Source: Bisporella sp. PMI_857 (Eukaryota > Ascomycota > Leotiomycetes > Helotiales > Helotiaceae). Taken from it: 64,000 nucleotides of DNA. The stretch is taken from NCBI GenBank assembly GCA_021307315.1, contig JAJSPD010000013.1, positions 496,001-560,000 on the forward strand. The letters run 5' to 3'. Both the position numbers and the translations under genes were made by a program. Shown here piece by piece: positions 35,690-47,871 of this stretch (the stretch's first letter is position 1; each line of letters begins with the position of its first letter). A model generated the notes under the pieces. It saw nothing but the letters and a program-made list of their open reading frames with translations, had not been told where the DNA came from and made no database searches.

Positions 35690-37264
35690 CTTCACTTTCC
35701 CCAGATGGGCGTGCCTAACCACGCAGTTAGGATGTCCGGGACATGTGACGCTATGAGCCGTAGATCCCGGAATGCAAATTAAAGACCAGTCTACAAGGCA
35801 TTGGTAGCACTACTCAGATCCACAATGACCTATCAAACTGTCAGTAAATATTGTCCTGGAGCGAAATGAGTATGGTTGCATCTCGTATGATCGCAGCTTC
35901 CATTCTTAGTAACGCCTTAGTGCCACTTCGGACATATAATGCAAGATTCAGAAAGCAGCTTTACCGGAGCATTCATGCCTTCTAGGGGTTTCACGTTTAT
36001 CGACACTCTCTTGTCATACTCGTCGCAGGTTTCTCCCGTATGCCAAGGGATGTTATGCTTGATACAAGTCTGGAAATTGCAAGCATCGCAGGTCATGAAG
36101 GAACCGCCTAGGATAGGCTTGTCAGTATAAAATGCAACGGCGTTTTATGGTTCATCAAAAATAGGAAGTCTCACCTTCGTGGACTTGAGCAGATAGGCAA
36201 CTAGGGCCTAGACACATCGCCGCCTCTGGAACTGCAGAGATAGCCAGCAGCTGGTCATATCTATTATTCTCTTAGCATGCTAACCTGGAGTATGATAAGA
36301 ATTACATACCGCTCAAAATCTGCTTTCGCGGCATAAGTATGACAGTTGTCATGAGATAGCTTCTCAGGGCATAAAGGGCAACAAAGTTGAGTGATCCTCT
36401 CAAGGCTCTTACTTTGTGTTTCCACATGTATATACTTCTCCAAGCATCCAAAACATACTTTGTCCTCATGAGCGCAATTCATGGTGACATTAAAGGAAGG
36501 GAAATTCCATGTTGTAAGGGCCTCTGCGCATATTGGGCAATTTCGCAGATTGTTGGGCACATAAGTGTCGAGATCGATAATTGTAATATCATCTTCGGAC
36601 CTCATTCCACCAACTGAGGTCTCTGGCTTGATGTGGTCGGAAATACTGGGAATAACTTCGTACACTTCCAGTTCGTCACTCTCATCGAAGGACGATTCGC
36701 TTGACAAAGAAAATGGAGTAGAAGTAAAGGGGCTATTAGTATAGATTGCCCCCAAGCGCCTCCTTTTCACCGGGTTATCAACAGAGCTACTGTTCTTAAT
36801 CGCTATTGCTGAGGATTTTTTGCTAGCTGGAATGTCGGCGTCGAAAAAAGCCTTTGTATCTATACCACCAAGTAGTAGTGATATGAGTAATAGTCTTGAT
36901 ACGGGATATAGGCGATAGTACACATACCTCTCTTCGATGGTCTTCTGGCGAATGATTTTCTTGCTTTATCCATTTTAGGTGGTGAATCGATATCAGACGC
37001 CTTGCCGTCTTTTACAAGTGAAAGAGAACCGCCAATAAGGATCCAAGAATCAAGCTCGTTAATCTGTTCTTCATTTAGTGAACGAAGCAGAGCCCGAGCC
37101 TCATTGTGGTAGGCTTGGATGACCTGCTGAGTAGTTGTGTTCAGCGATTTTCCACAGTACTGCATAATCTGCTGTATTTTAGCATCATTGCTAAAATACT
37201 GGTCAAAGAAAGTGAAGGTTCGTGACTGGTAGGAAGGCCGTGAAAATCGCGACCCGGTAGTCAT
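35690..37264 (-). pseudogene. RBR (RING-IBR-RING) ubiquitin ligase gene with broken RING2
   Basis: Readable exons in coding order are 37264..36928, 36859..36310, 36260..36175 and 36107..35917 (387 codons). The N-terminal region is helical, followed by a Ser-rich stretch. RING1 is intact (NCPICAEALTTWNFPS ... NCAHEDKVCFGC ... CCPLC), as is the IBR (CLGPSC ... CDACNFQTCIKHNIPWH ... C). In the next, RING2, segment the frame reads CIICPKWH, then TAA, then GVTKNGSCDHTRC. The second zinc Cys is Trp, and a stop precedes the catalytic Cys of GSCDH. After a degenerate intron (branch TACTGAC and TAG acceptor kept, donor lost) the trace resumes as HCGSE, TAG, CYQCLVDW ... TCPGHPN, where the family has HEFC. 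So the 3' end is eroded by at least two stops. A truncated RING1-IBR protein might still be made. Confidence 0.7.
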
Positions 37265-38290
37265 TTTGATACCCAGCTGATCTGCTGTTTGTAGTCTTGA
37301 GATTTTTAGCCTATAATTGGACCAAGTTCAACACCATGAAAAGCAACAGCTGATTGCAAGCGAAGCAAAAAGTTGTGTTGAAGATGATGTGGAAAATAAG
37401 GCAGGTTGGATTGTCTGCAGGTCACTTCCCAACGTCAAAAGCGCCGTTTCCGGGTAGATAAAGGCAACTCAGGGTTTGGCGAATCATCGAAATCTGTAGC
37501 AATACAAAGAATCTCCAAGAGTGGCAATCCAGGACTGCTTCAATATCTGGGATTTTGGTAATCTCGAAATTGAGCACTTACGGTTAGTGAAAGGGGCCTA
37601 AAGACAGAAAAGCTCTCCACAACAAAAGTAACACAACCCAATCGATTTTGGAAGTGACCAAAGCCGAGCTGCTCAAGGAAGCGCCTTGCGATACTTCTTT
37701 AGCTCAGCGGATCTCTTGTGTCGCTTCTGGTGGTGGCAGCGGAGGCCATTCTTCGAGTTTTTGATCTCTGGAAAGCTGATGTGCAGCAATTGGCTAACCA
37801 CCTTCCCATATTGAATTGTATTCATTTACTTTGATGCTATGCTACCTTGGAAAGAGTAAGCTTGACATTAGCCCTAAGAGGAGAATCTTGCTATATACGC
37901 TTGAAAGACATTGTTATGGGTGCCTCGGGCAGTTGCAAGGTGTTTATGAGACACAGCTGTGGCATATTATCACTCATTACAATAGTTACTCTTGCTCATG
38001 AGTTTAATTCCCAATTGGAGAGGAAGGCGGCTGCAATCACAAGCACCTGAAGTGTCAGCATGTCTGAATGTCTTTCACTTTCTGCTTGTAAATGCCCTAT
38101 GCAATGCAATAAATTATGTGCCTATTGCTCTGAGTCTCCCTTTCATCTCTTGGACCAAGCGGCCATCGATACAGTATTCTCACCGATAAATTTCTATACC
38201 AGACCTTACCGCTAACATATCCCAAACGGACCAAACAATGCGAGTTTGTATAGCGTAGGACTAGCTTCATGCTAACTCGCACTACTGGAA
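37265..38290. other. intergenic, 1 kb
   Basis: This is the upstream region of the RBR locus. Only short frames without recognisable content occur. Confidence 0.5.
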
Positions 38291-39041
38291 CAACCTCAAT
38301 ATCGATTTCACGACCCAGCGCCTGATTTACAGGAAACACATAGATACATCACCAAGGACAAAGTGTCCACAACAAAGCTCTTCACAGCCAGACTCAGCGC
38401 CCTCAAAGCCTCTCTTGAGTCCTCCCTCACCTCCGTCGACATCCTAGAAACACACAAGGCCCTCAACAACCTCTCCTCCCAAACGGCGCTCCTAAAACAA
38501 GGCTGGCTTGGATCCTTCGAACTTTCCCACGCCGCCTGGCAACAAGCACAAATCTCCATCAGCGACATGGCGTTGTTACCAAAAATCTACCATCCGAGAT
38601 CGACCAGCTGTGGATAAGCGAATGCCTAAGAGCCAGCATGCCGAGGAGGGTATTTGAGGGCGTCCCCGAGGGATATACGCCCTGCCATTTCTCCGGTGGG
38701 ACATTTGACGACGGCGATGGCGATTACGTGGAGAAGGTATCCGGAGCGCAAGAGGAACGGATAGTTAAGAAGATTTAGACAAGGATGGAGGGGTTCGTCC
38801 CAGATCTAGAGAAGGACAGGGAGGGTTTGGAGGGTTTGGGAGGGAGATGAAGAAGGGGGGACAAGGAAGAGGAAGCGGATGAGACCGTGGAGATATGAAG
38901 GAGCGGTGGAGGCAGGAAGCGGACTGGCGGGAGACGACGCGATGGCACAAGGCCGTATCTCGATAGAGAGATTAAAGACGAGATAGGACGGGTAAGAGGG
39001 CTCAAGTCACCCGCTTCACGAGCCGGCAAGAACAAAAATTA
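38291..39041 (+). pseudogene. decayed open reading frame of unknown family
   Basis: A protein-like frame without an ATG runs from about 38291 (LEQPQYRFHDPAPDL ... LFTARLSALKASLESSL ... ALNNLSSQTALLKQGWLGSF) to near 38571. After a one-base shift it continues as NLPSEIDQLWISECLRASMP, PRRVFEGVPEGYTPCHFSGG and GTFDDGDGDYVEKVSGAQEE, ending in a TAG at 38776. Further right, Lys/Glu/Arg-rich fragments in changing frames (for example MKERWRQEADWRETTRWHK) run to about 39041. No splice signals explain the shift. This looks like a broken gene copy; the family is not recognised. It could also be chance, given the Ser/Leu- and purine-rich composition. Confidence 0.35.
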
Positions 39042-42000
39042 ACTACCCACCCTCCTATCTCGTCCTTACATGCTCTTCCTCCTCCCAACCCAGATATAGC
39101 ACAGCATACATACCCGCCACCCTGCCGCTCGTCGATCAACCACTCATACCGGAGACCTTAATGGCGGGTGAGAGATATAAGAGATATCTAATCGTTGAGT
39201 GCTTGGGACCAAGGAGGATATTTTTTGGAGGTTGAAAAGGGGTTTATTCCATGGATGTTTCGATGGTGATGTTTAGTGTATTCGGCAGGTGTGCTGCTTG
39301 TTGGAGGGGAAAGCGAATGAGGATGGGAGAGGGTAGGGAGGGGGTTTAGGATTTCGGGTTGTTTTTTGGTTGGTGAGAGGAGGTAGGTCTTCGGTGATAT
39401 CTATGGTGTATGCTGTACGCTTTTTATGATTTACTCTTCTCGCTATCATTAACTATTCACGCTTCACGCTTCGCTCTTCTCTCTTCGCCCTTCACTCTAC
39501 ACTCTACATATTGCCTAATATAAAGACCAATCTCCGAATAAGTGACCGAAACTCAATCAAACGCTCGCTTGATACCTGTCTGAGCGCTTGCTAAAACAAA
39601 CTCCCCTTCAACTTTCCCACAATGACTCACATCCTCGTGACATACACGTGATTCACCTCGTTTTCCAAACACCCCTTTCCCATCTATCCGCTCAAAACAC
39701 GATATCGGGGATATGTCTGCCTTCCAGAAACACCAGATCTGAAACAGGGCACTTCATCGTGCATCCCGATCCCATGGTTAAACAGATGCACAACACATCT
39801 TAATTCGAAAAATTCGTGGGGTCCGAAACCCATCTCAGTCTGCCTACCTGCCTAGAGTGTGCCTTGTTGCGACCTCCCCTCTCGAGGCTGAAGCCTACCT
39901 TGTTGCACGCACGACGTCAGAGAAAAGCATCTTGCTTACTTGCTTTTTTTTGAAAGTGGGAGAAAGCACAAAGTTCAGCCTGGTAAGTTTGATGAGGTGC
40001 AGCTGATGCGCGAGAGAATAACTTTTGCCTCCCCTGGATTGTCTTAGGATGAGGGGAGAGAGATTGATGCCTGGATCTGCTTGACCAACCAGCATGTCGC
40101 ATTCATCTATCGTGAACGTCCCTAACATTTTCCCTTTGAAATCTTCGTGATCGCATGAGTAAGATGGTAATGTCTTAGCTTAAGCCGAGAAGAGCCTTTT
40201 TTTTCCCATTGATACAGCGTGATCACCCTGATTTTTTTCTTCCTCCATTGAAGGATTCCATTTTCTGTTTTTTTTCAAGAGGCGCAGGTTCAGACTTTTC
40301 CGCACTTTTCGGTAGGTCCGCTATCCCTTCCCCCCTGGTGGTGACATCTTGACTCTTGATCTCGAATCTTCGTTGCCTGTTCTTCTCGTCTACCGTAGAG
40401 CCATGCTAACCCTCCGCGTGGCTGAACCTCCCGTGAAAGTAAAAAAAAAAAAAAAAGAGGTGGCGTGCTGACTTGCATGAGTCACCACGAATCAGGTGAG
40501 GCGAATTACATTAATGATCTCCACTAGTGCGGAATCATGGAAGATGTTCTGGAAGCTTGCCTCTTTCGGATCGCGGAAGTAACTTGAACTTGGATATTCC
40601 GAGGAATGCCGAATGGGGCGATAGAAGGGAATAGACCGGGATGTCCGGTGATCGTTGCGACATAGGAGGGCGAGGAGGAAGATTCCAGTATCTGTTTGGT
40701 ATGAGTCAACATCCCCCCAGCGTCGCCTTACCACGACATCGAAGTTGGTTGGGCGATGACGATGGGATGATTTGTGGTGAGAGCTGGGTGGTGGTGCTAA
40801 ATTGGAGATGCGCGCGGTTATTCGGGAAATGGGGGAAATGAGCACTGATGACCTATTGTTCCGTGGATATCACGGTACTTTCTAAGATAACCCTCTTTTT
40901 TCATCTCCTGTGTTCCTGATCTCAGGCCGTGATGCTTTCATCGGTCCAAACATCCGCTGCCAATGATTTCAAGACTCGGGCATGCGATGGAGAACGGTGC
41001 TTGGCGGAGAAGGTAGAGTCATCCTGATGGTCGCCGCCGCCGCCGATAGTAGGAGCGAGGTGATGTGTCCCTGCGCCGCCTATGTACCCAAGTACCCAAG
41101 TCACGCTACCTCCTGCTCGTGATCTCCGTGCTCGTGACTCGAGATGATTTGTGTTTGCCAAGCCCGTAATAAACCTGAGATAATTTTTGGTGTCTCACGT
41201 TGGAAGGTTGGTTTATGCATTTCGTATCAATTAATCTTCTGAGCGGTAATCAGAAGCATATGGTGTTACCGTTGCCCTGGCCTTTGTCAGACTCTTGCAG
41301 CCTGGAACTCTGTCAGATTGGAGGCTATGGGAACATTGACTCATCCTCTTTCGGGAGTGTGGAGTGACTCTGATTGGTCCCAGAGGAGGGCGGTATCCCA
41401 GGCTTAGTCTTATTTAGGGTTTGATCAGAGGCTTCTGGAAATCTATAGTTGGTGTTTTGATCTTGTTGGCCCTGATCGGTGCGGGAGAGGGGGGAGGGGA
41501 GTGTTGGAAGAGGCAGCAACCAGCGCGACGGCATAGGGCCGTCGGCAGCACGCATAAAAGCAAAAATATATGATAGATCTGTACGTTAAGAACAGATTCA
41601 AAAGACTGAAGGGGGAACGCAATCAGAAACCGCGTCGTGATCAACCAGTAAGAAGTTTCATGGAACGGCCGGCTGGCAGCGAGCATGCAGCATGATGCTC
41701 AGGTTAGCTGTTGCCAATCCAATCATCGCGACTTTATATCTTGGAGCGGGGAAATTTGACATCGTGATAATTGGCTGTGTGCCTCAAGGGTGTAACAGCA
41801 GCTTTGCTGTCGCCCATCGAGGGACGTGAAGTTGGTCATGGTCATAGTCCATGGTCAGGTCGTGTGCAGATGAGGGGAAATCCTTTCGATCCTGTTTTAC
41901 CATGATAGAAGAAGGGTAAGGGATAGAATTGAAGCCGTCTTACCCCAGATGGTTAGAAGTCGTTTGATCTTCGCTTCTGCCGACATCAACATTCGAAAAA

Positions 42001-44228
42001 TAGAATTTGTTTGTAAGGCAATGCGCAATGCAAGGCTGGGCCTTTCCTGTGCGTACGTCTTGTGGACGCGCAGAGGGGCTGAAAATATGGTGGGTGCTTG
42101 TGAAACTCAAAGTGATACTACTGATTCGGAGGCAGGAAATCACCCGCTTTAATTACTTATCGTTCAGGTAGCCTTGTACACATCTTCTACTTTAGCATCC
42201 CCAAACAGTGATATTGCGGGTTAGAGTCTCTCTTTTCCACCGATTAAGCATTTCTGTATTCCATCTTGGCGGTGCTGTGAAATGAGTAATGTTGAATTAT
42301 TATGATTTATCAGAATGGCGAATCAGGTAGTGGGTACAAGGCTCTGCAGACTAAGATATTGCCCGTGACGGCCATGATAGGGGCGACGTGGCGAAGAGAT
42401 GAGTACAACACAATCTGGAAGAATACTCCGAGACTGGTGCATCACAGCTGGAAACTGGGGAGAAAGTACTCGTCAGCAAGTCTCTTTTTTTTTGGGTGTC
42501 TTGCTCCACGATCGAAGAGGCTGAGGGAGGAGAGAGCCACGCATTAAACATGCTATGCTACACTCATCAACTAAAAACCGTCAAAATGATCGAATTGGTA
42601 AAATATGGTAGTTGTGAATTAAAGCATCATCCATTACGATGTGCTAGGCAGGCTGGCGTGTCGCTTCCCCACACGTTTGATAGTCAGGGTTACTCATACA
42701 TCACGAAGCTCATCAAACCACAAGGCTACAACCAGGCAGTGATGTTCTCGCTATCTGAATCTAGAAATAACATGGCTATTTTGGTGTACCCAACATACCG
42801 ATAACCGGACCAGCCGTTGGATCGCCCATTCAACAGCCTGGGAGTTGCTTTTGGAAGGATGGAGCAGCTGGTTGTCATTCCCGAACAGAAAGTTCTATAG
42901 CTGACATTCAGCAACGGGAGGAGGATGAGTGTGGGGGGGGGAAGGAGTGAAGGTGCATCAGGATCCTTTTACTACAACGTTAGATATCAAATAGGGAAAA
43001 TGACTAATGAGATAAAACCATTAGTTTTTGGGATTGGATTTGTTTTGTTTATTTTCTTTCAATTAATTCTCCTGTTGTGTTTTTCCTCTGTGTTACTGGA
43101 CAAGTAAGTAGAGTAGGGCAGGGGAGGAAGAGGAGGCAAGGCCACCACCGACCGACCGGGCAGGCAGGCCTTTTGTTGTGGTAGGCTGTGATAGATGGGC
43201 GATGGCGAAAATAACTGCTAGGGAGGGGGGTGATGGTGGGTGGTGGAGGAAGGTTCATTCAACTTTTCAGGCTTGGGTTTTGGGCTTGGGCTTTTTTGGG
43301 GGACTTGGATGATGTTTATTGGAAGGGGAGAGGGGGGGGGGAGGAAAGGGAAGAAGGGGGAGGGGAGGGGAGGGGGGGGGGATGGGTTGCCACACATTCT
43401 CTTTTTTGCTTCTAGCCCGCTTGCGGCAGCATCAGTTAAAAAGAGTCACTGCCTCGCTAAACCTCCGTAATCCATGGCCACCGCCACCATAATTGGTTCA
43501 TGACCCACTGTATGACAGCCCCCTCCCAAAAATCAAACTGCTGAGTCCCCCCCATCAAAAACACCCAGATGCCCGCAGTGCTATTGACTCCCTCCCAGAT
43601 CATATCCCCAAAGATGTTCGATTCCAAGCAATAGAGAGCGGCTCTTTGAAGTCTGCATATTCTATCACCTCGCCTGCTATCATCCAAAAACATCTCTCGA
43701 TCTATTATCTACTTTTATCATTTCCATCATCTCAATTAAAACTTTTAAAAAAAATCCCTTGTTTGATTGTTTAATCCTCCTCGATTCTTGCGACAAAGCG
43801 GACGACCGGCCACTTCGCCTCTTGCCCAGCGAAAGACTCACACCACACAAAGTCATACCCTCCCCTCTACCTAGAATCCGAATCACTCGCCACAACCACT
43901 GTCACCTATAGCGCTCCTTTGTCCTTTATTTCCTCTTTGATACCCAGTGCAAGCTCTGCCTATTTTGGTCCTGCTTCACTACCTGTCTTTGCGATACTTT
44001 TCGGGGACTTCTTGCCACTGCAGTTCAGTCACCAGCCCAGGTACCCACTGAGTCGACGACAAGCTTCAACAAAAGAACACCTTTGCTACACACAACAACT
44101 CCACTCAGTCCTTTGACCTCTTCTGTTTATATTTCTCTCTCCCTCGAAAAGTCTGCCAATTTTACTCTTCGAAATTAATATCTTCCTCTTCGATCCGCCG
44201 TCCATCCTGCCATAATACCTCGACTTCG
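39042..44228. other. 5.2 kb gene-poor stretch upstream of the cyclin gene
   Basis: No frame here exceeds about 120 codons or shows a family-like motif. Contents that can be named are pyrimidine-rich short repeats (TTCACGCTTCACGC, CTCTTCTCTCTTCGCCC) at about 39452-39512, an A16 run at 40441..40456, a purine/G-run tract at 43321..43386, and pyrimidine-rich sequence at 43900-44220 typical of long fungal promoters or 5' leaders. A long promoter or a non-coding transcript is possible, but I cannot show either. Confidence 0.55.
43321..43386 (+). repeat. G-run tract (possible G-quadruplex)
   Basis: This purine-only tract has several runs of four or more G, including runs of 9-11 G, separated by one to four bases. 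Such spacing permits G-quadruplex folding of the plus strand. It lies about 1.2 kb upstream of the cyclin start codon. Confidence 0.6.
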
Positions 44229-44246
44229 ATGGTAACTTCCTCCTAG
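44229..44246 (+). promoter_or_regulatory. uORF 1 of cyclin gene (5 codons)
   Basis: ATG GTA ACT TCC TCC TAG lies in the presumed 5' leader, about 350 nt before the cyclin ATG. This is a regulatory uORF only if transcription starts upstream of it. Its GGTAAC could alternatively be an intron donor. Confidence 0.35.
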
Positions 44247-44299
44247 TCACCATTTACTCCAACGCCTTCCATCGCACTCGTCGAAAAAAGGTCAACAAC

Positions 44300-44398
44300 A
44301 TGCTCCTCAGTGTCCTCACATCTACCCCAGTCGCCAGTCTTGCATCGCCCACCGGTATCATCGTTCGTGAAGAGATCATCTCGATCCCTTTGCTATAG
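44300..44398 (+). promoter_or_regulatory. uORF 2 of cyclin gene (32 aa)
   Basis: An ATG-initiated frame encoding a 32-residue hydrophobic peptide that starts MLLSVLTSTPVASLASP and ends ISIPLL, 183 nt upstream of the cyclin ATG. The context AACATG has A at -3, a favourable fungal context, so translation is plausible if the leader includes it. Confidence 0.45.
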
Positions 44399-44451
44399 CT
44401 TGTCCTCCTTTGCCCTCGATCATCTCGTTCTGCAACGGTAATCGCTGTTGT

Positions 44452-44493
44452 ATGAGCCTGTATCTAGTCAGAAGGTCTCACGGATTCAGTTAA
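44452..44493 (+). promoter_or_regulatory. uORF 3 of cyclin gene (13 aa)
   Basis: ATG to TAA encoding MSLYLVRRSHGFS, ending 88 nt before the cyclin ATG. The distance would allow reinitiation. Confidence 0.4.
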
Positions 44494-44581
44494 TAACGGT
44501 TTTATCTATTTGGCTTTGTACAGACGGCGACTGGAGGTTATCAAATAAATAATCCTTCCGCTCACCTCGAACACTACGAAG

Positions 44582-46629
44582 ATGCATTGCGGCGAAGATG
44601 ATTCGCCGCCTTACATCACATCTTATCGCAATGGTCCATACAACTATTCGATAGCTTCTTCAGCCTCATCGTCCAGCGCCTCGGTTTTTTCCAATTCCGA
44701 CGACGCTTCCTCACAATCCTCATCCGACTCGGAATCCTACGAATGTTCTGCCAGTCAAAATATACCTTCCTTAATATCAGCCAACGGTCTCTACGAACAA
44801 AATACCACAAATCCATCATGTTGGCAATCCAAGAAGTTAACGCTCGAGATCCCAGTAGAGCAGCGTCAACATCCGCGAAGATCGAGTTCCGCGGGATGCC
44901 CCCCTGCATTAGTTCGGCAATGTGAACGAAAGGTTACCTTCGTCGACAGCCTCGTCGGTAAGAAATAACAAAACAAGATAAAACTTCCCTTGCTCACCCT
45001 ACCCCAGATTCTTCAGCTCAGATCGTCGAAGCGATTTGGCCCCTTTCTTCTGTTGCTTGCCGAAGCGAGATGGGTAGAAATGCGGTACTCCCGCTACGTA
45101 CGTTCATTCAAGAGACACTCCGGCGCTCAAGAACAAGTTACTCGACCCTGCAGGTGGCCTTGTACTACTTGATCTTGATCAAACCGCACGTGCCTGAACA
45201 TGACTTCACGATGGAGCAGCCTGCTGATGCTCACTCCATTCGTGCCCTCCAGTGTGGACGACGCATGTTTCTTGCGGCTCTTATCCTTGCTTCTAAGTAT
45301 CTGCAGGATCGCAACTACTCCGCTCGCGCTTGGAGCAAGATCTCAGGGCTTAACACCTCAGAAATTAACCAAAACGAGATGGCTTTCCTTCTTGCCGTCA
45401 ACTGGCGGATACACATTACTGACGCCGTCTTTCAACGATGGACAGATATCGTCCTTCAGTATACACCACAGCTTCCACCTTCGCCAAGCTCACCATGCCC
45501 ACGTAGCGTAGATCAATCAGCTGATTGGAAATCTATCATTCTTAGACTTAATCCCGAGTTGGATAACATTGAAACATTCTCACCATCGACCCCCGCTCAA
45601 ACACACATCAAGTCTATCAACACGGTGTGTCCAAGAAATATGGTCCCTCTGGTTGCAGAGCGATCTCCACTTGGATATGGTTCCCACGAATCAACACCTA
45701 CACCCAAATATTATACACCTAATATCATGGAGCCTTCTCCAGCGACCACCTATCCACTGAACAAACCTGCACCTGCTCTTGGTCTACTGCCAACACCAAG
45801 ACTTACTCCGCATACCAATGGATTCAACACTCCTGCAGTGAGTGCTGCGTCTTATATGCTCAGCAAGTCTTCAATGGGTTATGCTATGGCTCAATCGTCA
45901 GCTGTATGCGCATCCCAAATGACCGACAGGTGGCAAACGGCTTCACCACAGTCATATGTGTCTCAACGCCGCTCCTCTTTGGCCAATTCCGTGTCTTCAA
46001 TGTCTTCACCAGAATCAATGGTTTCAGATACTTCGTCACGGTCCTCTCGTTCTTCTTCGATCTCGTCTGCCTCCGGACTGATGAGCGCGCCTATCTCGTC
46101 TAAATTAGACGTTCAAGCGCGCTGTCGTTACGCGAAGCTGTGTAGTGAGAAGATCAACAGACCCGTCATCGCCACAGTACCTGAATATTGTGACGATGGT
46201 CCAACGTCATCACCTGAATCATATGCTGGTCCGGTTGGCAAAGACTTCCTTGATTTGTCTTTGGATACTCCCTTGGCGAGACGTGAGGTTGACATGGATT
46301 ACTTCTCGAAGGATGAGGAGGCTGCCCGCGCTCTTCAGGAGCTGCGCTCAGCTGACTCTCCTAACAGAGGCTCAAAGCGTAGCCGTCCAGTGTCGATCGA
46401 CAATTCTCTTCAAGAGAACGTTAGAGAGATGCTAAGCGGCAATTATCCAGTAGAAAGCAGTTGGTCAGAGGACTTTGTACGACCTCGCACTTCTGTCACT
46501 TCAACATTGACTGCAGGACGAAAGAGAGTATGCTGCTCTACAGAAGCACTTCAGCTCCCAACACCCAAACTGCACCCCGCTTTTGGTGGACTCAGCGGTC
46601 CAGGCATGTGGGCAGGCATTCTCAATTAA
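44582..46629 (+). CDS. Pho85-family cyclin (PCL/PclA-like), 665 aa
   Basis: Exons are 44582..44957 and 45008..46629. The cyclin box (~residues 126-275) contains LPLRTFIQETLRRSRTSYST, LQVALYYLILIKP, CGRRMFLAALILASKYLQDR, YSARAWSKISGLNTSEINQN and EMAFLLAVNWRIHI. These are hallmark stretches of Pho85-type cyclins, which pair with a Cdk5/Pho85 kinase in growth, phosphate or cell-cycle control. The N-terminus is Ser-rich (SSASSSSASVFSNSDD) and the ~390-residue C-terminus is Ser/Pro-rich with TP/SP sites, probable phosphorylation sites. The intron lies at the start of the cyclin box. The long upstream stretch and three uORFs suggest regulated expression. The group assignment is firm; which PCL subtype it is, is less so. 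Confidence 0.92.
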
Positions 46630-47131
46630 GAACATCACCCATCCGACCTATACATATACCTACTCAATGTTACAACATAATTTTCATTTGTTCGATCGAA
46701 AAATCTGGTCTTGGATCAAGGCTGAGCATGCGATCCATGAAGAGTCTCTTGTGCGAGCACCACTTCTTACCACCCATCTAGAGCGGGCATGGTTTTAGAT
46801 GGATAACGGGGAGTCATATCTTGCATTAGTCTTTCTGGTTGCATTGCATGTGTTCTCGACCTCAGATGGGGGCACCGGAAACTTGTACGTTAGCTGAGGA
46901 AGGGGAGTCGGAGGAGTATCTTGTGTCACAGCATTGCATGGATTTTAAGGAGTTTACCTCGTCGGGACATGGGCGAGAGATGGACTGGGGGATGAGATTC
47001 ACCGATACATACCACATGCCTTTAACCTCCTAAGATGAATGCAATGGGTGTTTGCATACTATATTAATGACTCTTGTTGATCAGTGTGATGTGATCTGAA
47101 AGTCTCCAGCGAGACTATATCGTAGTATATG
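46630..47131. other. intergenic, 3' flank of cyclin gene
   Basis: This is the probable 3' UTR and downstream region. Nothing else is supported. Confidence 0.55.
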
Positions 47132-47871
47132 TTATCCTTGCTCAAGGAGCAAGATACCAAACGATCTATTCACCGCATCAATATTGTTCTGCAACCTGGC
47201 TGCCTCGATCCGGAACCTTCTCAACCAGGTGTTTCGGGAACCTTTCGCACGGCGCCATATCAGAGGTGTCTCGAGCGAGACATCACGGCAGCCTCTCTGC
47301 TCCGCAAAACAAGACATACCGTGCCAGCCTGTCTTCTGAACGCCATATCGCTCGCGATCCGCGTTGCATAATCCGTAATATCCTTTGTGCCTGCGGATCT
47401 CGAGTGAGATCGCATATCGGCCGCACCTGGGAAAGCAGATCCTTCGAGACGGGTTTTGTAGCTCTGGTCCGGGGCTGGTTGTTGACGGCTGCTTTGGCGC
47501 TTGGGGTCTGGACGGTGTCTTGTTCGAAGACGGTGATGATGCTTGATGTTTCGTTTCGTTTGGGCGTTGGTTGTTTTGCATGTCCTCCGGGGCTTCCGGG
47601 GTTGTGGAGAGGTTATCGGCGATGCGCCGTGCTGGTTGCTTGATGGGGGTTTTCGCTTTGTGCTGTTGGTGCTGTTGATGGTTGGGATATATATTTGGCT
47701 TTTTGTAAAGTTCAAGGCTTGGGGTTTGGCCTTTGAGGGCCGGTTTTGTTGATCTTGTGGCTAATGGGGACTAGGGCATCCGGCACCTGTCGGGCTAAGA
47801 ACAAAATGAGATCCAGCATCCGCTTCTTTGTTAAGTGGCTTGGGTGGGTTTTTGGATTGGGTGCAGACATC
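47132..47871 (-). CDS. possible small gene, exon structure uncertain
   Basis: Several frames here look coding but do not join cleanly. A possible first exon starts at 47871 (MSAPNPKTHPSHLTKKRMLD). A central frame reads ETSSIITVFEQDTVQTP, KAAVNNQPRTRATKPVSKDL, SQVRPICDLTRDPQAQRILR and SRAIWRSEDRLAR, followed by a good GTATGT donor. A last exon ending at 47132 reads RFRIEAARLQNNIDAVNRSF GILLLEQG, in phase if an AAG acceptor near 47229 is used. I cannot fix the junction between the first and central parts. The family is not recognised. Competing frames on both strands are open, as expected in this GC-richer patch, so the call is weak. Confidence 0.3.

Noticed and set aside
47260..47715. 151-codon minus-strand frame rich in Arg, His and Pro
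   Set aside because: It overlaps another frame that looks more protein-like; its first half is basic low-complexity sequence.
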